From the NCBI GenBank assembly GCA_910587675.1, contig CAJUMU010000001.1, positions 251,770 to 315,769 of the forward strand: a stretch of 64,000 nt of DNA, read 5' to 3'. The stretch is from an uncultured Alistipes sp. Lineage in GTDB: Bacteria > Bacteroidota > Bacteroidia > Bacteroidales > Rikenellaceae. Made by a program: the position numbers and the translations under genes. The notes under the pieces were generated by a model, which saw nothing but the letters and a program-made list of their open reading frames with translations, ran no database searches and was not told where the DNA came from. Shown here in pieces: positions 49,821 through 60,500 of this stretch. Each line of letters opens with the position of its first letter. Within the stretch, counting starts at the first letter, position 1.

Positions 49821-51854
49821 TTAGAAATACTTGCCTCGCAGATCCTCGATCTCCGACATGCGCTGCAAAGCCATGACAGCCGACTGGAGCGACATATTCT
49901 CCTGCGTAGCCTGAAGACGAACCTTCTCGGCCTCGGCAGTCTGCGCGTCGCTCTTGGCGATATCGTCCACCACGAACACCACGGCCGACGAATAGCCCTT
50001 CACGGGAGCCGAAACCTGACCCGTCTGCTCGGTTGTGGCAATTGCGCCCACCACTCGAGGTTCGAGACCGAGATCGCCCACGGTGAAGTCCGACAAACGA
50101 AGCTCCGAGAAATCGACAACCTCCGAGCCCGCGCTCTTGGCGATCTCGTCGATAGACGAACCTGCGAGCTTCTCCTTCAGAATCTCGAACTTCTTATCGC
50201 GACCCAAATTCTGGGCGATCGAGAAGCTGACATCCTCCATCGGAGTATATTTCGAATCGTCGATATCGGTAAGCATGGCCACGGCGTAACCGTCGTTGCC
50301 CAAATTGAAGATCTCCGAAATCTCGCCCTCCTTGGCGCCGTAAGCCCAACGAACCATCTCGCGCGAGTTCTCCAAGCCGGCCAGCTCACGCTCGCCCTGT
50401 GAGATACGAGCCACGCGCGGCGTAACGGCAGCGGCATTGGCGGCAGCGTTGAAATTCTCGATCGAACCCTTGCCGTCGACAGAGAATACGCTCGCGGTAT
50501 TGTGGATATTGCGGCGCGTCGCCGACGAAGCCTCGACGGGATAGGTGATCGTACCTACCAAAACGTGCTTCTTGGGAGCGTCGGCGCGGGTGATCTTCAT
50601 GATCTGAACGGCATCGCCCATGTCGACCTTAATGATGTCGCCCTTCTTGGCATCGGCCAGTTGGTCGGCGATCTCGGTCGCGAGCGACGAGAAAGACATC
50701 ACACCCAGTTCTCCGCCGTTCTGCGCCGTGGCGGGATAAGCCGAGTATTGCGACGCGGCGGCAGCGAAATCGCCGCCCGCCTTGAGCGCGGTGAACAGGC
50801 TGTCGGCCAAAGCGGCCTGCTGCGCGGGAAGCACGATGTGGCTCAAGCCGATAGAATCGGGAGCCGTCTTGGTCGCGATGGCGCGCGACATAACCCACTC
50901 GTTGGCCTTCAACACGGGACCGTACTGCTCGCCGTCGAGCAAAACAGCCTCGTCGGCGCCGAGCTGAGCGGCCGACGAATAGTGATCGGCGATGGCGCCC
51001 TTGATATTCTTACGCACGAACGCGCGGACATCCTCGGCAGCGGCGAACTCCTCGCCCGCGGCGCGCACCTCCTTCTCCAACGCCAGCATGTCGTCGTCGG
51101 TAGGTTCCACCTCGAACAGCACGTAAGAGATCGCGCGATGCGGCAACTTTCTGTAAGAGTTCTTATGCTCGTCGTAATACTTCTTGATCTCGGCATTCGA
51201 CACCGTTACGGTCGAATCGGCGATCGTATTGTACTTGAGAGCTACCAAACGGCCCGAGCGGCTCTCGTTGGCGGCGGCCACACCCTGCTCCACCTCCAAA
51301 GAGTTGGCGTAAACGCCAGCCTTGACTACACCCATGAATTTCGACATCATGCGGTCGAGCGCGGCCTGCGAATTCAGATACGACCAGAAAGTCTGATACT
51401 GGGGATTGGCGCTCATCTGCGAGAGATAAGAGGTAATCATCGCAACGTCGTAACCGCCCGTCTGGGGATCGGCGAAAGCGTTGTAGAAGACCTGCGAAGG
51501 GTGCTCGCCGCTGATCATGGCCATGCGCTCGGCGTCAGAGACCGCGATACCCATATCCTCGAATCCCGGGATAAGCAGGTGCTTGGCCACCAGTGCCTGC
51601 CAAGTGGCGCTGGCCAAAGCGTCGGCCTGCTCGTCCGATGCCTCCGAGCCGCCGTTATTGGCCTTAACGGTCTCGTATTCGTTGATATACTCCGAATAAC
51701 TGATCTTGTCGCCGTTGATAACGCCCACCTTGGGATCGTTATCCGAGAAACCCATCTCCGTTCGCAGAGAGAAGATAAATGCCAAAAGCGCCAGCGCTAT
51801 GACAACGGAAAGCGCGACGCCGAATTTGGTTCTTAATGTGTTTAGACTCGCCAT
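49821..51854 (-). CDS. ppiD: PpiD/SurA-like periplasmic peptidyl-prolyl isomerase
   Basis: The protein has 677 residues from the ATG at 51854. It has a single N-terminal membrane anchor (about 12-31, GVALSVVIALALLAFIFSL), a SurA-N-like helical domain (NGDKISYSEYINEYE onward), and a parvulin domain near 340-440 (GLSHIVLPAQQAALADSLF, GGDFAAAASQYSAYPATAQN, GGELGVMSF). PpiD chaperones outer-membrane and secreted proteins as they leave Sec. It is the last gene of a long envelope operon. Confidence 0.9.
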   Translation of the reverse strand: MASLNTLRTKFGVALSVVIALALLAFIFSLRTEMGFSDNDPKVGVINGDKISYSEYINEYETVKANNGGSEASDEQADALASATWQALVAKHLLIPGFEDMGIAVSDAERMAMISGEHPSQVFYNAFADPQTGGYDVAMITSYLSQMSANPQYQTFWSYLNSQAALDRMMSKFMGVVKAGVYANSLEVEQGVAAANESRSGRLVALKYNTIADSTVTVSNAEIKKYYDEHKNSYRKLPHRAISYVLFEVEPTDDDMLALEKEVRAAGEEFAAAEDVRAFVRKNIKGAIADHYSSAAQLGADEAVLLDGEQYGPVLKANEWVMSRAIATKTAPDSIGLSHIVLPAQQAALADSLFTALKAGGDFAAAASQYSAYPATAQNGGELGVMSFSSLATEIADQLADAKKGDIIKVDMGDAVQIMKITRADAPKKHVLVGTITYPVEASSATRRNIHNTASVFSVDGKGSIENFNAAANAAAVTPRVARISQGERELAGLENSREMVRWAYGAKEGEISEIFNLGNDGYAVAMLTDIDDSKYTPMEDVSFSIAQNLGRDKKFEILKEKLAGSSIDEIAKSAGSEVVDFSELRLSDFTVGDLGLEPRVVGAIATTEQTGQVSAPVKGYSSAVVFVVDDIAKSDAQTAEAEKVRLQATQENMSLQSAVMALQRMSEIEDLRGKYF

Positions 51855-51986
51855 AATTGTTATGTTGTTTATATATTCTTCGTTCGAATCGTACACCGAG
51901 GCGGCAAAATGCCGCTACGTTCGGTTTTGGCGACCAAAGATAGTAAAATAAATCCGATTAGCTACATATTATTGAATATATTTTTG

Positions 51987-53261
51987 TTACCTCGTCTTGA
52001 CTCGGGCAAGCTCCACGCGCGTGCGGGTGGTGCGCAGGATCTTTATCTCGAGGCGGTCGGTGGAGAGAGTCTCGCCCGACGAGGGGATGCCTCCGCAGTT
52101 GCGGATGATGTATCCCGCGAGAGTGTCGTACTCGTCGCTCTCCTCGATTCCGAGGTCGTAACGCTCGTTGAGATACTCCACCTCCAGTCGGCACGAAAAG
52201 ACGTATTCGTTATCGCCGACCTGCTTTTCGACCGTCTTCTGCACATCGTGCTCGTCCTCGATATCGCCGAAAATCTGCTCCAGAACATCCTCCATCGATA
52301 TTATGCCCGCCGTGCCGCCGAACTCGTCGATAACCACAGCGACGCTCGACTTACGCTTGATGAAGTTCTGCAACAGCGTTTGCAAAGGCAGCGTCTCGGC
52401 GACGCAGTCGACCTTCATCAACACCTGCTCGACCGAAGCGGGTTTATTGAAGAGGCTCTTGGAGTTGACGTATCCGACGATATTGTCGATGCTCTCGCGC
52501 CAAACGAATATACGCGAGAAATTGGACTCCACGAAGCGTTGGGTAAGCTCCTCGATGGTGGTGTCGACATCCACCGCCTCGACATCGACGCGCGAGACCA
52601 TGCAGTCGCGGACGCGCAGGTCGGCGAAATCCAGAGCGTTCTGAAAAAGTTTGATCTCCTCCTCGTCGTCGTGCTGCAACTCCACGTCGTCGCCGTCGAC
52701 CAGATTCACCAGATCCTCGCGGTTGAACGTATAGGCGATGCTGCGGCCGTCGCTGCGGCGACCGAACAGGCGAAGAATCGCATAGGAGAGCCATGTGGTG
52801 AGGATGGCGACGGGATAGAGCAGCAGGTAGAAGAAGTATATGACGGGCGAGAAAAACTCGTAATAGAAGTTGGGGTTCTTCTTGACGATGGACTTGGGCA
52901 TGAACTCGCCGCAGAAGAGTATCACCACGGTGGAAACCACCGTTTCGAGCAGCACCGAACCGTGAGCGGCCATGCTCTCCCACCCCGCCGCCGACGCCAG
53001 CAGGCGCAGAAGCAACGACATGCAGAGAGAGTAGACCACCAGACAGATGTTGTTGCCCACCAAGATGGTGGTTATGTATTGTCCCGGGTGGCGTTCGAAC
53101 AGACGGGCGATGAAGTCGAACATGGGACTTTGCTTACGGTCGATCTCCTCGCGCAGGCGGTTTTTACTCAAAAAAGCGATCTCCATGCCCGAGAAAAAAG
53201 CCGACAACATAAGCATTACGCATATCAATATCACGGAGTTGATAAATGCGGCGGAATCCAT
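51987..53261 (-). CDS. CNNM/HlyC-CorC-type membrane protein with CBS domains
   Basis: The protein has 424 residues from the ATG at 53261 (a TTG two codons upstream also keeps frame). An N-terminal CNNM/DUF21 membrane domain with about four helices (LSAFFSGMEIAFLS motif; PKSIVKK) is followed by a CBS pair (about 205-330; VRDCMVSRVDVEAVDVD and AVVIDEFGGTAGIISMEDVL) and a C-terminal CorC_HlyC domain. These proteins move or regulate Mg2+; GldE of gliding Bacteroidetes has the same layout. Position in the lptC operon is common in the phylum. Confidence 0.9.
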   Translation of the reverse strand: MDSAAFINSVILICVMLMLSAFFSGMEIAFLSKNRLREEIDRKQSPMFDFIARLFERHPGQYITTILVGNNICLVVYSLCMSLLLRLLASAAGWESMAAHGSVLLETVVSTVVILFCGEFMPKSIVKKNPNFYYEFFSPVIYFFYLLLYPVAILTTWLSYAILRLFGRRSDGRSIAYTFNREDLVNLVDGDDVELQHDDEEEIKLFQNALDFADLRVRDCMVSRVDVEAVDVDTTIEELTQRFVESNFSRIFVWRESIDNIVGYVNSKSLFNKPASVEQVLMKVDCVAETLPLQTLLQNFIKRKSSVAVVIDEFGGTAGIISMEDVLEQIFGDIEDEHDVQKTVEKQVGDNEYVFSCRLEVEYLNERYDLGIEESDEYDTLAGYIIRNCGGIPSSGETLSTDRLEIKILRTTRTRVELARVKTR

Positions 53262-53307
53262 ATACAAACCTTATAAGAGTTAAATAAATACGTTAGCCGA
53301 CCGAAGG

Positions 53308-53982
53308 TCAGTCGGCATCTTCGGCGGGAGCGGCCGACGCGGCCGCGTCGGAATCGGAGGTCGCGGAAGCCGTCTCCTTGCCGGAACCGCCCGAGGCGTA
53401 CGCTTCGGCCTCCTCCGAGGAGGTGAAATAGGTCACTCCGTCCAATTTGCGGTAGGTGAGGTCGTTCATCGATTCGTCGGTTTCGAAACCCTCGCAGTTA
53501 TACACCTCGTCGCCGTCCACGATCTTCGAATCGACGTTGGAATAGATGCGTCCCGTGGCTTGATTCCAGAACAGCTGCGAAGTGAAGAGTTTCTTGCCGT
53601 CGGACTTGGTGACCACCACGTCGCCCTTGGCCTCCCACAGACGTCGGTTACCGTAATTGATGGCATAGTTGGAGGTCAGCACAGCCGATTCGGCAGCCGT
53701 GGAATCCTTTTCGAACATGGTGATCTTTATGCCCTTGCGAAACTCGCGATAGGGATCGCGCGCCTGACCGTAACCCTCCAGCAGCGGGGTCTCGAAATGG
53801 TAGGATTTGCGGCCGTTCTCCGACATCACGATCGAGAGGTTTTCGCTGTATTCGGTCATCAGGTTCTCGGTCCCCGTATCCTCGGCCGCGGCGCGATCCG
53901 CCTCGCACGAGAATAGCAAGATAGCACTCCCCGCAAAAGGGAGTGCTATTGCCAGATATCGTCTGAACGAAGATATGTTCAT
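53308..53982 (-). CDS. lptC: LptC, LPS-export periplasmic bridge protein
   Basis: The 224-residue protein starts with an uncleaved or lipoprotein-like signal (ILLFSCEAD, Cys near 26). LptC fold features are the repeated beta-jellyroll strands with MTEYSENLSIVMSENGRKSY, YHFETPLLEGYGQARDPYRE, FEKDSTAAESAVLTSNYA, WEAKGDVVVTKSDGKKLFT and NQATGRIYSNVDSKIV. An Ala/Ser-rich acidic tail follows. LptC links the inner-membrane Lpt ABC transporter with LptA in the LPS bridge. It is set between TPR and CNNM genes with 9-46 base gaps. Confidence 0.9.
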   Translation of the reverse strand: MNISSFRRYLAIALPFAGSAILLFSCEADRAAAEDTGTENLMTEYSENLSIVMSENGRKSYHFETPLLEGYGQARDPYREFRKGIKITMFEKDSTAAESAVLTSNYAINYGNRRLWEAKGDVVVTKSDGKKLFTSQLFWNQATGRIYSNVDSKIVDGDEVYNCEGFETDESMNDLTYRKLDGVTYFTSSEEAEAYASGGSGKETASATSDSDAAASAAPAEDAD

Positions 53983-53991
53983 GAGAAACTC

Positions 53992-55344
53992 TTATCTGTA
54001 ACGTACCGTCGTCGTGACACCGTTGGCGAAGCCGTGGGTGATGGTGTAACGCGCGCCGTTGGAAAGCTCGGCGAAGAAGCACTCCTCCTTGGTGGGGAAT
54101 GCCTGACGATAGCTGTTCATCATCGTCTCGGCGACCTTCAGGATCTCGGGCTCCGAAGCCAGCAGCGATACGGCTTGGCTCATCGAGTCGTAAGCGGCCC
54201 AGTAGCAAGCCTGACACTTGATCTCCGAGCAGTTGGCCGAAGCGGCGTAGCACTGGCTCTGGATGAAGTAGGCGAAACCGTTCTCGGGGTTGAGATTCTT
54301 CACCTCCTTGGCAGCCTCCATGGCGGCAGCGTAATTCTTGGTGTTCAAACCGATCATACCCATGCGGACATAGAGCTTCTCCTTCTCGGCGGGATCGGTC
54401 TCGACAGAGAGAGCCTCCTCGAGGTACTTCATGGCCTTGTCGAACTCCGAACGGTTCTGGAAGCCCTGAGCGAGGAACAGAGCGATCTCCGACGAGGGCT
54501 TGATCTCGTAATACTTCTCGGCGATGGTGAAGAAGAAATCGCTGTCGCAATTGGCGCGCGACATGAGGGTCACGGCCTGATAGAGCAGAGCCTCGTCGTC
54601 GGGAGCGTCGGCCAGCTTCTTGCTGAACAGAGACTCCAGATTCTCGCAACTCGCAGCGCCGCTCGAACCGAACGCGCCTTCGAACTGCTCCTTGTAAGAG
54701 GCTGCGTCGGCGTCGTCCGCCGCGCCCTCGAACGCGGGGCTGAGACGATCGTACTCGGCGATCACCTGCGTGGCGTCGGCAACGTCGTTCTTATAATCCT
54801 CGCACAAGTTGGCGAAGTAGATGGTAACCAGCTCCAAATCGGGCTTGCCGCTCTTCTCCTCGGTGGCGGCGATAGCCTCGAGGAACACTTTGCGGATACC
54901 CTCGCGATCCTCGGGCTTGTAGTTCAGATACTCCTTGGCCTTGCGGTCGAGAATGTAATCCTTGCCGTATTTCGAGTGATCGGCATAGTTGGCCAGACGA
55001 ATGTCGTAAAGCAGCATCAACGAGTCGATCATCACGGCCTTCTCCTCCTCGGTCTCGGCGCGGTTGATCTTGTTCTTGTATAATTTGATACCGTTGGTAT
55101 AGATGTTCAGCGATCCTTTGGGGCACTTGTCGAGCAGCTTCTTCAGATAATCGGCGGCGAGGTCGTAATTGCGATTATCCACAGCTTCCTTAAGGAACTG
55201 GCTGTTAAGCATGTTTTCCTTACGCTCGGCTCCGGTCTCTCCCCACATGGCGAACTTCGGGTCGTCATAATTGATGTCCTGCGCGAACGCCGACAACCCC
55301 ACGGCAGCGAAAGCAGTAACCAAAACAAATTTCAACTTTTTCAT
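53992..55344 (-). CDS. Secreted TPR protein of the LPS/envelope operon
   Basis: The 450-residue protein has a signal peptide (1-21, LSAFAQ). TPR-like pairs include YDLAADYLKKLLDKCPKGSL, EIALFLAQGFQNRSEFDKAM with KYLEEALSVETDPAEKEKLY, and NYAAAMEAAKEVKNLNPENG. There are four Cys near the C-terminal third (NCSEIKCQAC) and one earlier. The same gene is found between an OMP gene and lptC in other Bacteroidetes, so a role in envelope assembly is likely. The exact function is unknown. Confidence 0.85.
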   Translation of the reverse strand: MKKLKFVLVTAFAAVGLSAFAQDINYDDPKFAMWGETGAERKENMLNSQFLKEAVDNRNYDLAADYLKKLLDKCPKGSLNIYTNGIKLYKNKINRAETEEEKAVMIDSLMLLYDIRLANYADHSKYGKDYILDRKAKEYLNYKPEDREGIRKVFLEAIAATEEKSGKPDLELVTIYFANLCEDYKNDVADATQVIAEYDRLSPAFEGAADDADAASYKEQFEGAFGSSGAASCENLESLFSKKLADAPDDEALLYQAVTLMSRANCDSDFFFTIAEKYYEIKPSSEIALFLAQGFQNRSEFDKAMKYLEEALSVETDPAEKEKLYVRMGMIGLNTKNYAAAMEAAKEVKNLNPENGFAYFIQSQCYAASANCSEIKCQACYWAAYDSMSQAVSLLASEPEILKVAETMMNSYRQAFPTKEECFFAELSNGARYTITHGFANGVTTTVRYR

Positions 55345-55412
55345 GTAATCTAAGGTTTATTAGTTTTTATAGCAATTGCGTATGTGTATTTCGTTCCAAA
55401 TCCGTGCCGCCG

Positions 55413-56792
55413 TTACTCGAACTTGTATCGGGTGAACCAGCGGTCCTCGCCGAACATGCTGAGTCCGAGCGACAGCTTGTAATAGTTCTGTTTCACTAAC
55501 CCCACCCGCTTGTTGTCGATCGTGACGGTCTTCATCTTCGGGTCGCGCATGCCGAATTCGAATCCGACGTCTATCGACGAGCGGCCGAACAGCTTCACGG
55601 GGAATCCGATGCCCGCGGTCACAGCATACTGGGCGATCTTGCTGCCGGCGAAGGTCTGGTAATAGTCGCCGTAACGGAATCCGAGGCGGTACGACATACG
55701 GTTCAAGTAGTTGCGCACATCGATGGGTCGCGGAGTGATCTCAAAGCCGGCCTTTACGGTGTGGGTGTTGTTATACGCCACCTTTACGCCCTTGCTGCCG
55801 CTTTCGAGATAATTCGCGTTCTCGTCGCCCCAGTTCTGGTAGACCCAATCGAACCCCGCGCGGATGCGCTGGGTTTGGTAGAACACGCCCGCAGCCACCT
55901 GACGCGGGAGACGCAAAGGCAACGCCTTGTCCTCCTCGTCGCGCACGACCGACGTCAGCATATTGTCGACATAGACATACTTCACCATGTCGGGCTTCAA
56001 CGCGCCGCCGATATCGTACGTGGCGCCGAACGTAAGCGCGCGCTTGGAGTTCATGATGGCGATCCACTGCAAGCCGAACTGCGCCTTGATCTTCGACACG
56101 TCGTAAGTGTCGATACCCGTGGTAGAAGAGTATTCGCCGCTGCCCGTGATTACGTCCATCGGAACGGCGTTGTAATTACGCTTTATATCGCCCCAGTAAT
56201 AGAGCATGGCCACGCCCACCGACAGATGCTTGAACGGACGCCAGCCCACGCCGGCCTTCACCTCCGTGACGTCGCCCTCGCCGTAATACTGGTAGCGAAT
56301 GCGACCCACGTTGCCCGTCGCGTCGGACGACATGTCGTCGTTATACATGTTGTAGCCCACGTTGCTGTAAGGCGAGAGGCTGAATCCGAATCCCAATCCC
56401 TTCATGATGGGGAACTGGAAAGCTATCTCGTGGAAATTGACCGAGTTATAGGCCGTTTTCACCTCCGACGTCGTGGCGCCGTACTTGGTCTGCGCATTGC
56501 GGAAATGGCCCGCGTCGACGGCGAAATCGAACAGAAAACTCTTCTGCGGAGTGTTGGCGTAAGCCGCGGGGTTGAGCAGGTTGACGGAAATGGTCGACTG
56601 CATGGCGACGCCAACGCCTCCCATCGAGCGCATGGCCGTATTGCCCTGCGTGGCCAATTCGCCCAATCCGTACATAGAATAGGGCGAGTAGGTGTTTATA
56701 CTGCTCGTCAACGTTTGCGCCGCGGCTCCCATAGGCAGCGCGGTCGCAACGGCCACCGCCGCCCCGATTATCCGCTTATTCAATTTTTGCAT
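55413..56792 (-). CDS. FadL/OmpP1-like outer-membrane barrel protein
   Basis: The 459-residue protein has a signal peptide (about 1-25, GAAAQ). The N-terminal motif STINTYSPYSMYGLGE appears as SSINTYSPYSMYGLGE here and is followed by the helix-plug region RSMGGVGVAMQSTISVNLLN and alternating barrel strands (GLGFGFSLSPYSNVGYNMYN, GVGWRPFKHLSVGVAMLYYW). It resembles the OmpP1/FadL/TodX group, which passes hydrophobic molecules. It overlaps the end of coaX by 17 bases. Confidence 0.82.
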   Translation of the reverse strand: MQKLNKRIIGAAVAVATALPMGAAAQTLTSSINTYSPYSMYGLGELATQGNTAMRSMGGVGVAMQSTISVNLLNPAAYANTPQKSFLFDFAVDAGHFRNAQTKYGATTSEVKTAYNSVNFHEIAFQFPIMKGLGFGFSLSPYSNVGYNMYNDDMSSDATGNVGRIRYQYYGEGDVTEVKAGVGWRPFKHLSVGVAMLYYWGDIKRNYNAVPMDVITGSGEYSSTTGIDTYDVSKIKAQFGLQWIAIMNSKRALTFGATYDIGGALKPDMVKYVYVDNMLTSVVRDEEDKALPLRLPRQVAAGVFYQTQRIRAGFDWVYQNWGDENANYLESGSKGVKVAYNNTHTVKAGFEITPRPIDVRNYLNRMSYRLGFRYGDYYQTFAGSKIAQYAVTAGIGFPVKLFGRSSIDVGFEFGMRDPKMKTVTIDNKRVGLVKQNYYKLSLGLSMFGEDRWFTRYKFE

Positions 56793-57507
56793 TGTACTCT
56801 AAAATTCTGTTCAATCCGCAAATCACCAACTCGCGGTTTGCAAATATCGTATTTTTAATTCTCTTAACAAAGTATTTTGCGTCGCCGCCCGTAAAAATTA
56901 CGGATAAACCCCTATTTTTTTCCGTCAGGCGGGATATATGGCCCTCTATTTCGTACCTCACGCCCTGCATCACGCCCTGCTCTATCGCCTCGCGCGTGGA
57001 GCGGCCGATCTCGGTGTCGATATCCGTCGGCGAGCACTCGGGCAGTCGCGAAGTGTAGTCGCGCAGAGCGCGGAAACGCATGCGCAGCCCGGGCGATATA
57101 CAGCCCCCGCGGAACACACCGTCGGTCACCAGATCGATCGTGATGGCGGTGCCGAAATCGACTATGACGCAATCTCCGCCGCCCGTAAGCTCGACGGCCC
57201 CCACGGCGGCGGCCAGTCTGTCGGCTCCGAGGGTCTCGGGAGTGAGATAGGCGTTGCCTATGGGCACGGGGGTCGACGGCGACATCTCCAAAACATGCAG
57301 GCCCCGTTCGCGCAGAGGCCCTATCGCCGCGTCGGCATCGACGCCCGTGGAGGAGACGATGCAACGTCCGACGGCGGGATACTCGTCGAGCAAACCCGCG
57401 AGGTCGGCCTCCGCGAGCGAGGGAAACGCGCGCGCGACGAGCACGTCGTCGCCATCCGCAACGGCGGCCTTGACGCGCGAATTACCTATATCTACTATAA
57501 GGTTCAT
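56776..57507 (-). CDS. coaX: Type III pantothenate kinase
   Basis: The 243-residue CoaX enzyme phosphorylates pantothenate in the first step of CoA synthesis. The actin-like ATPase motifs MNLIVDIGNSRVKAA, GADRLAAAVGAV and VIVDFGTAITIDLV are present. The type III kinase is expected in Bacteroidetes, where the CoaA type is often absent. It overlaps the following OMP gene by 17 bases and lies 9 bases after mfd. Confidence 0.95.
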   Translation of the reverse strand: MNLIVDIGNSRVKAAVADGDDVLVARAFPSLAEADLAGLLDEYPAVGRCIVSSTGVDADAAIGPLRERGLHVLEMSPSTPVPIGNAYLTPETLGADRLAAAVGAVELTGGGDCVIVDFGTAITIDLVTDGVFRGGCISPGLRMRFRALRDYTSRLPECSPTDIDTEIGRSTREAIEQGVMQGVRYEIEGHISRLTEKNRGLSVIFTGGDAKYFVKRIKNTIFANRELVICGLNRILEYNAKIE

Positions 57508-57516
57508 TGCCTCGGA

Positions 57517-60500
57517 TCACAAACTTCTGAGCACGGCGACCGCCTCTGCCACATTACTTACTCTCCTAACGGTCATGGCCAACCGATTATTGTGCTGCTT
57601 GAGCACAAATCGGTCGGGCTGCGCGGTGACCGAACGCAACAGCGACATGAAAGCGTCGCTCTTGTAGAACGGCGAGTTCTCCTCGCCCACGAAGTGGACT
57701 ATCATAAGCCCGTTCTTCACCTTCACGCGCTCCATGCCCAGACGCACGGCCTCCCAACGCAGACGCACCACGTCAAGCAGTTCGCGCGCCGCCTCGGGCA
57801 ACGCGCCGAAGCGGTCGACGAGGCGACTTTCGAAGCCCTGCAAATCATCCTCGCGCTTGATGGCATCGAGTTCGCGATATAGGCGCAGCTTCTCGGCGGG
57901 CTGGCGCACATAGTTGTCGGGCAGCTCGGCGAGCATGTCGATCTCGATGATCGAATCGTCGATGTAGTTATCGTTCTTCACCGCCTCGGCCTCCTTCTCG
58001 GTGAGTCCCGCCACGTCGAGACCCTCGGCGCGAAGCTCGGCGACGGCCTGACGCATAATCTTCTCGTATGTCTCGTAACCGATGTCGGCGATGAAACCGC
58101 TCTGCTCGGCGCCGAGCAGATTGCCCGCGCCGCGGATATCGAGGTCCTGCATCGCGATGTTGAAGCCCGAGCCCAGATCGGAGAACTCCTCGATGGCCCG
58201 CAGACGTCGCCGCGCATCGCTCGACAACAGCTCGTCGGGCGGAGTAATCAGATAGCAATAGGCCTTGCGGTTGCTGCGGCCCACGCGTCCGCGGAGCTGG
58301 TGCAGATCGCTCAAGCCGTAATAGTGAGCATTGTTTATTATTATGGTATTGGCGTTCGGCACGTCGATTCCGTTCTCGACGATAGTGGTCGACAACAGCA
58401 CGTCGAACTCGCCGTAAATAAAATCCATGATGAGCCGCTCCAGCTGCTCGGCAGGCATCTTGCCGTGGCCCACCGCCACGCGAGCCTTGGGACACAGACG
58501 CGTTATAAGCCCCTGCAAGGTCATGAGATCCTCCACGCGGTTATTGACGAAATACACCTGACCGCCGCGCGACAGCTCCTCCTCGATGGCGTCGCGAACG
58601 ATATCTTCCGAGAAAGTGTGCGACTCGGTGACGATGGTCTGACGGTTGGGCGGCGGAGTGGATATGACCGAAAGGTCGCGCGAGCCCATGAGCGAGAATT
58701 GCAGCGTGCGCGGGATGGGAGTGGCCGTGAGGGTCAGGGTGTCGACGCTCACGCTGAGCTGCGTCAGCTTCTCCTTGGCGGCGACGCCGAATTTCTGCTC
58801 CTCGTCGATAATCAGAAGTCCCAGATCGCGGAACACGATCTGCTTGCCCAGCATCTTGTGGGTACCTATGAGGATGTCGATCTTGCCCGCCGCCAGCTCC
58901 TCGCATATCTCGCGGGTCTGCTTGGTCGATTTCGAGCGGTTGAGATACTCCACCCTGACGGGAAAATCGCGCAAACGCTCCATGAACGAGCGGTAGTGCT
59001 GCAAGGCGAGGATGGTCGTGGGCACGAGCACCGCCACCTGCTTGCCGTCAACGGCGGCCTTGAACGCCGCGCGGATGGCCACCTCGGTCTTGCCGAAGCC
59101 CACATCGCCGCACACCAGACGGTCCATGGGCTGCTCCGACTCCATATCCTTCTTGACGGCCGCGATGGCGCTCTGCTGGTCGGGGGTCTCCTCCCAGCGG
59201 AACGACGCCTCCATCTCCTGTTGCAGATAGCTGTCGGCCGAAAAGGCGAAACCCTTGCTCGCCTTGCGCTTGGCATAGAGGGCGATAAGTTCGCGCGAGA
59301 TATCCTTGACGGCCTTTTTGGTGGCGTTCTTGAGCTTCTGCCATGCGCCGTTGCCGAGTTTGTAGATCTTGGGCGGCTCGCCCTCGCCGCTCTTGTAGCG
59401 CGAGATGCGGTGGAGCGAGTGGACGTTCACGAACAGAACGTCGTTATCCTTGTAGACCAGCTTGATGGCCTCGTGCACCTTGCCATTCTCGTTGATCTTG
59501 ACCAGACCGCCGAAGCGGCCCACGCCGTGATCGATATGCACCACGTAATCGCCCATCTTCAACGCGTTCAGTTCCGCGACGGTCATCTGCTCGTCGCGCT
59601 TGATCTCGCCGTTGATGCGATAGCGGCGATAGCGGTCGAAGATCTGATGGTCGGTGTAGAGGCACATCTTCGTCGCATGGTCGACGAAGCCTTCGTGGAG
59701 GGTCGCCGGCACCGAATCGAATTCGATCCCGCGGCGGCCCATCTGGCGGAATATGTTGTCCAGACGCTCAATCTGCGCCTTGCTCTCCGAAAGGATATAG
59801 GTCTTGTACCCCTTGAGCGCCGAATCGGACATGTCGTCGGCCAGCACCTCGAATTTCTTGTTGAACTTGGGTTGCGGCGAGGTGGAAAACTTCACCTCGG
59901 CATCGGCCGCGCGCTCGCGAAGGTTATCGCGCAGCAGATAGACGCGCCGCCCCTCCATGTCGCCCAACAATCCGTTGCGGCTGGTAAGCAACGTATCGAT
60001 CTGCGAAGGCTCCTCCATCTCGCCCAGCACGCGACGGCGCAGGTCGTTCACGCGGCGCAGCGCATAGTCGGCGTCGAAGAACCAATAGACGGCATCGCCG
60101 AAGAATCGCGCCGCCGACACCTTCTCCTCCGCGCAGGCGTTGAGATTGGGGATGATCTCCACGCTCTCCGTCTTGTCGTGCGACAGCTGGCTCGAAATAT
60201 TGAATCGGCGGATGGAGTCGATCTCGTCGCCGAAAAAGTCGAAGCGGAAAGGACGGCTCTCGGAGTAGGAGAAGATATCGACGATGCCGCCGCGCAACGA
60301 ATATTGCCCGGGCTCGTAAACGAAATCGACCTGCTCGAAGCCGCGCTCGACGAGGCTCTGCTCCAGATCGTCGATACGCACCCTATCGCCCACGCTCAGA
60401 CGGATGCCCCGCTCGCCGATGGTGCGGGCGTCGGCCACGCGCTCGGCCAGAGCGTCGGGATAGGTGCACACGACCAGATAACCGTCGTCCATGTGGCGAA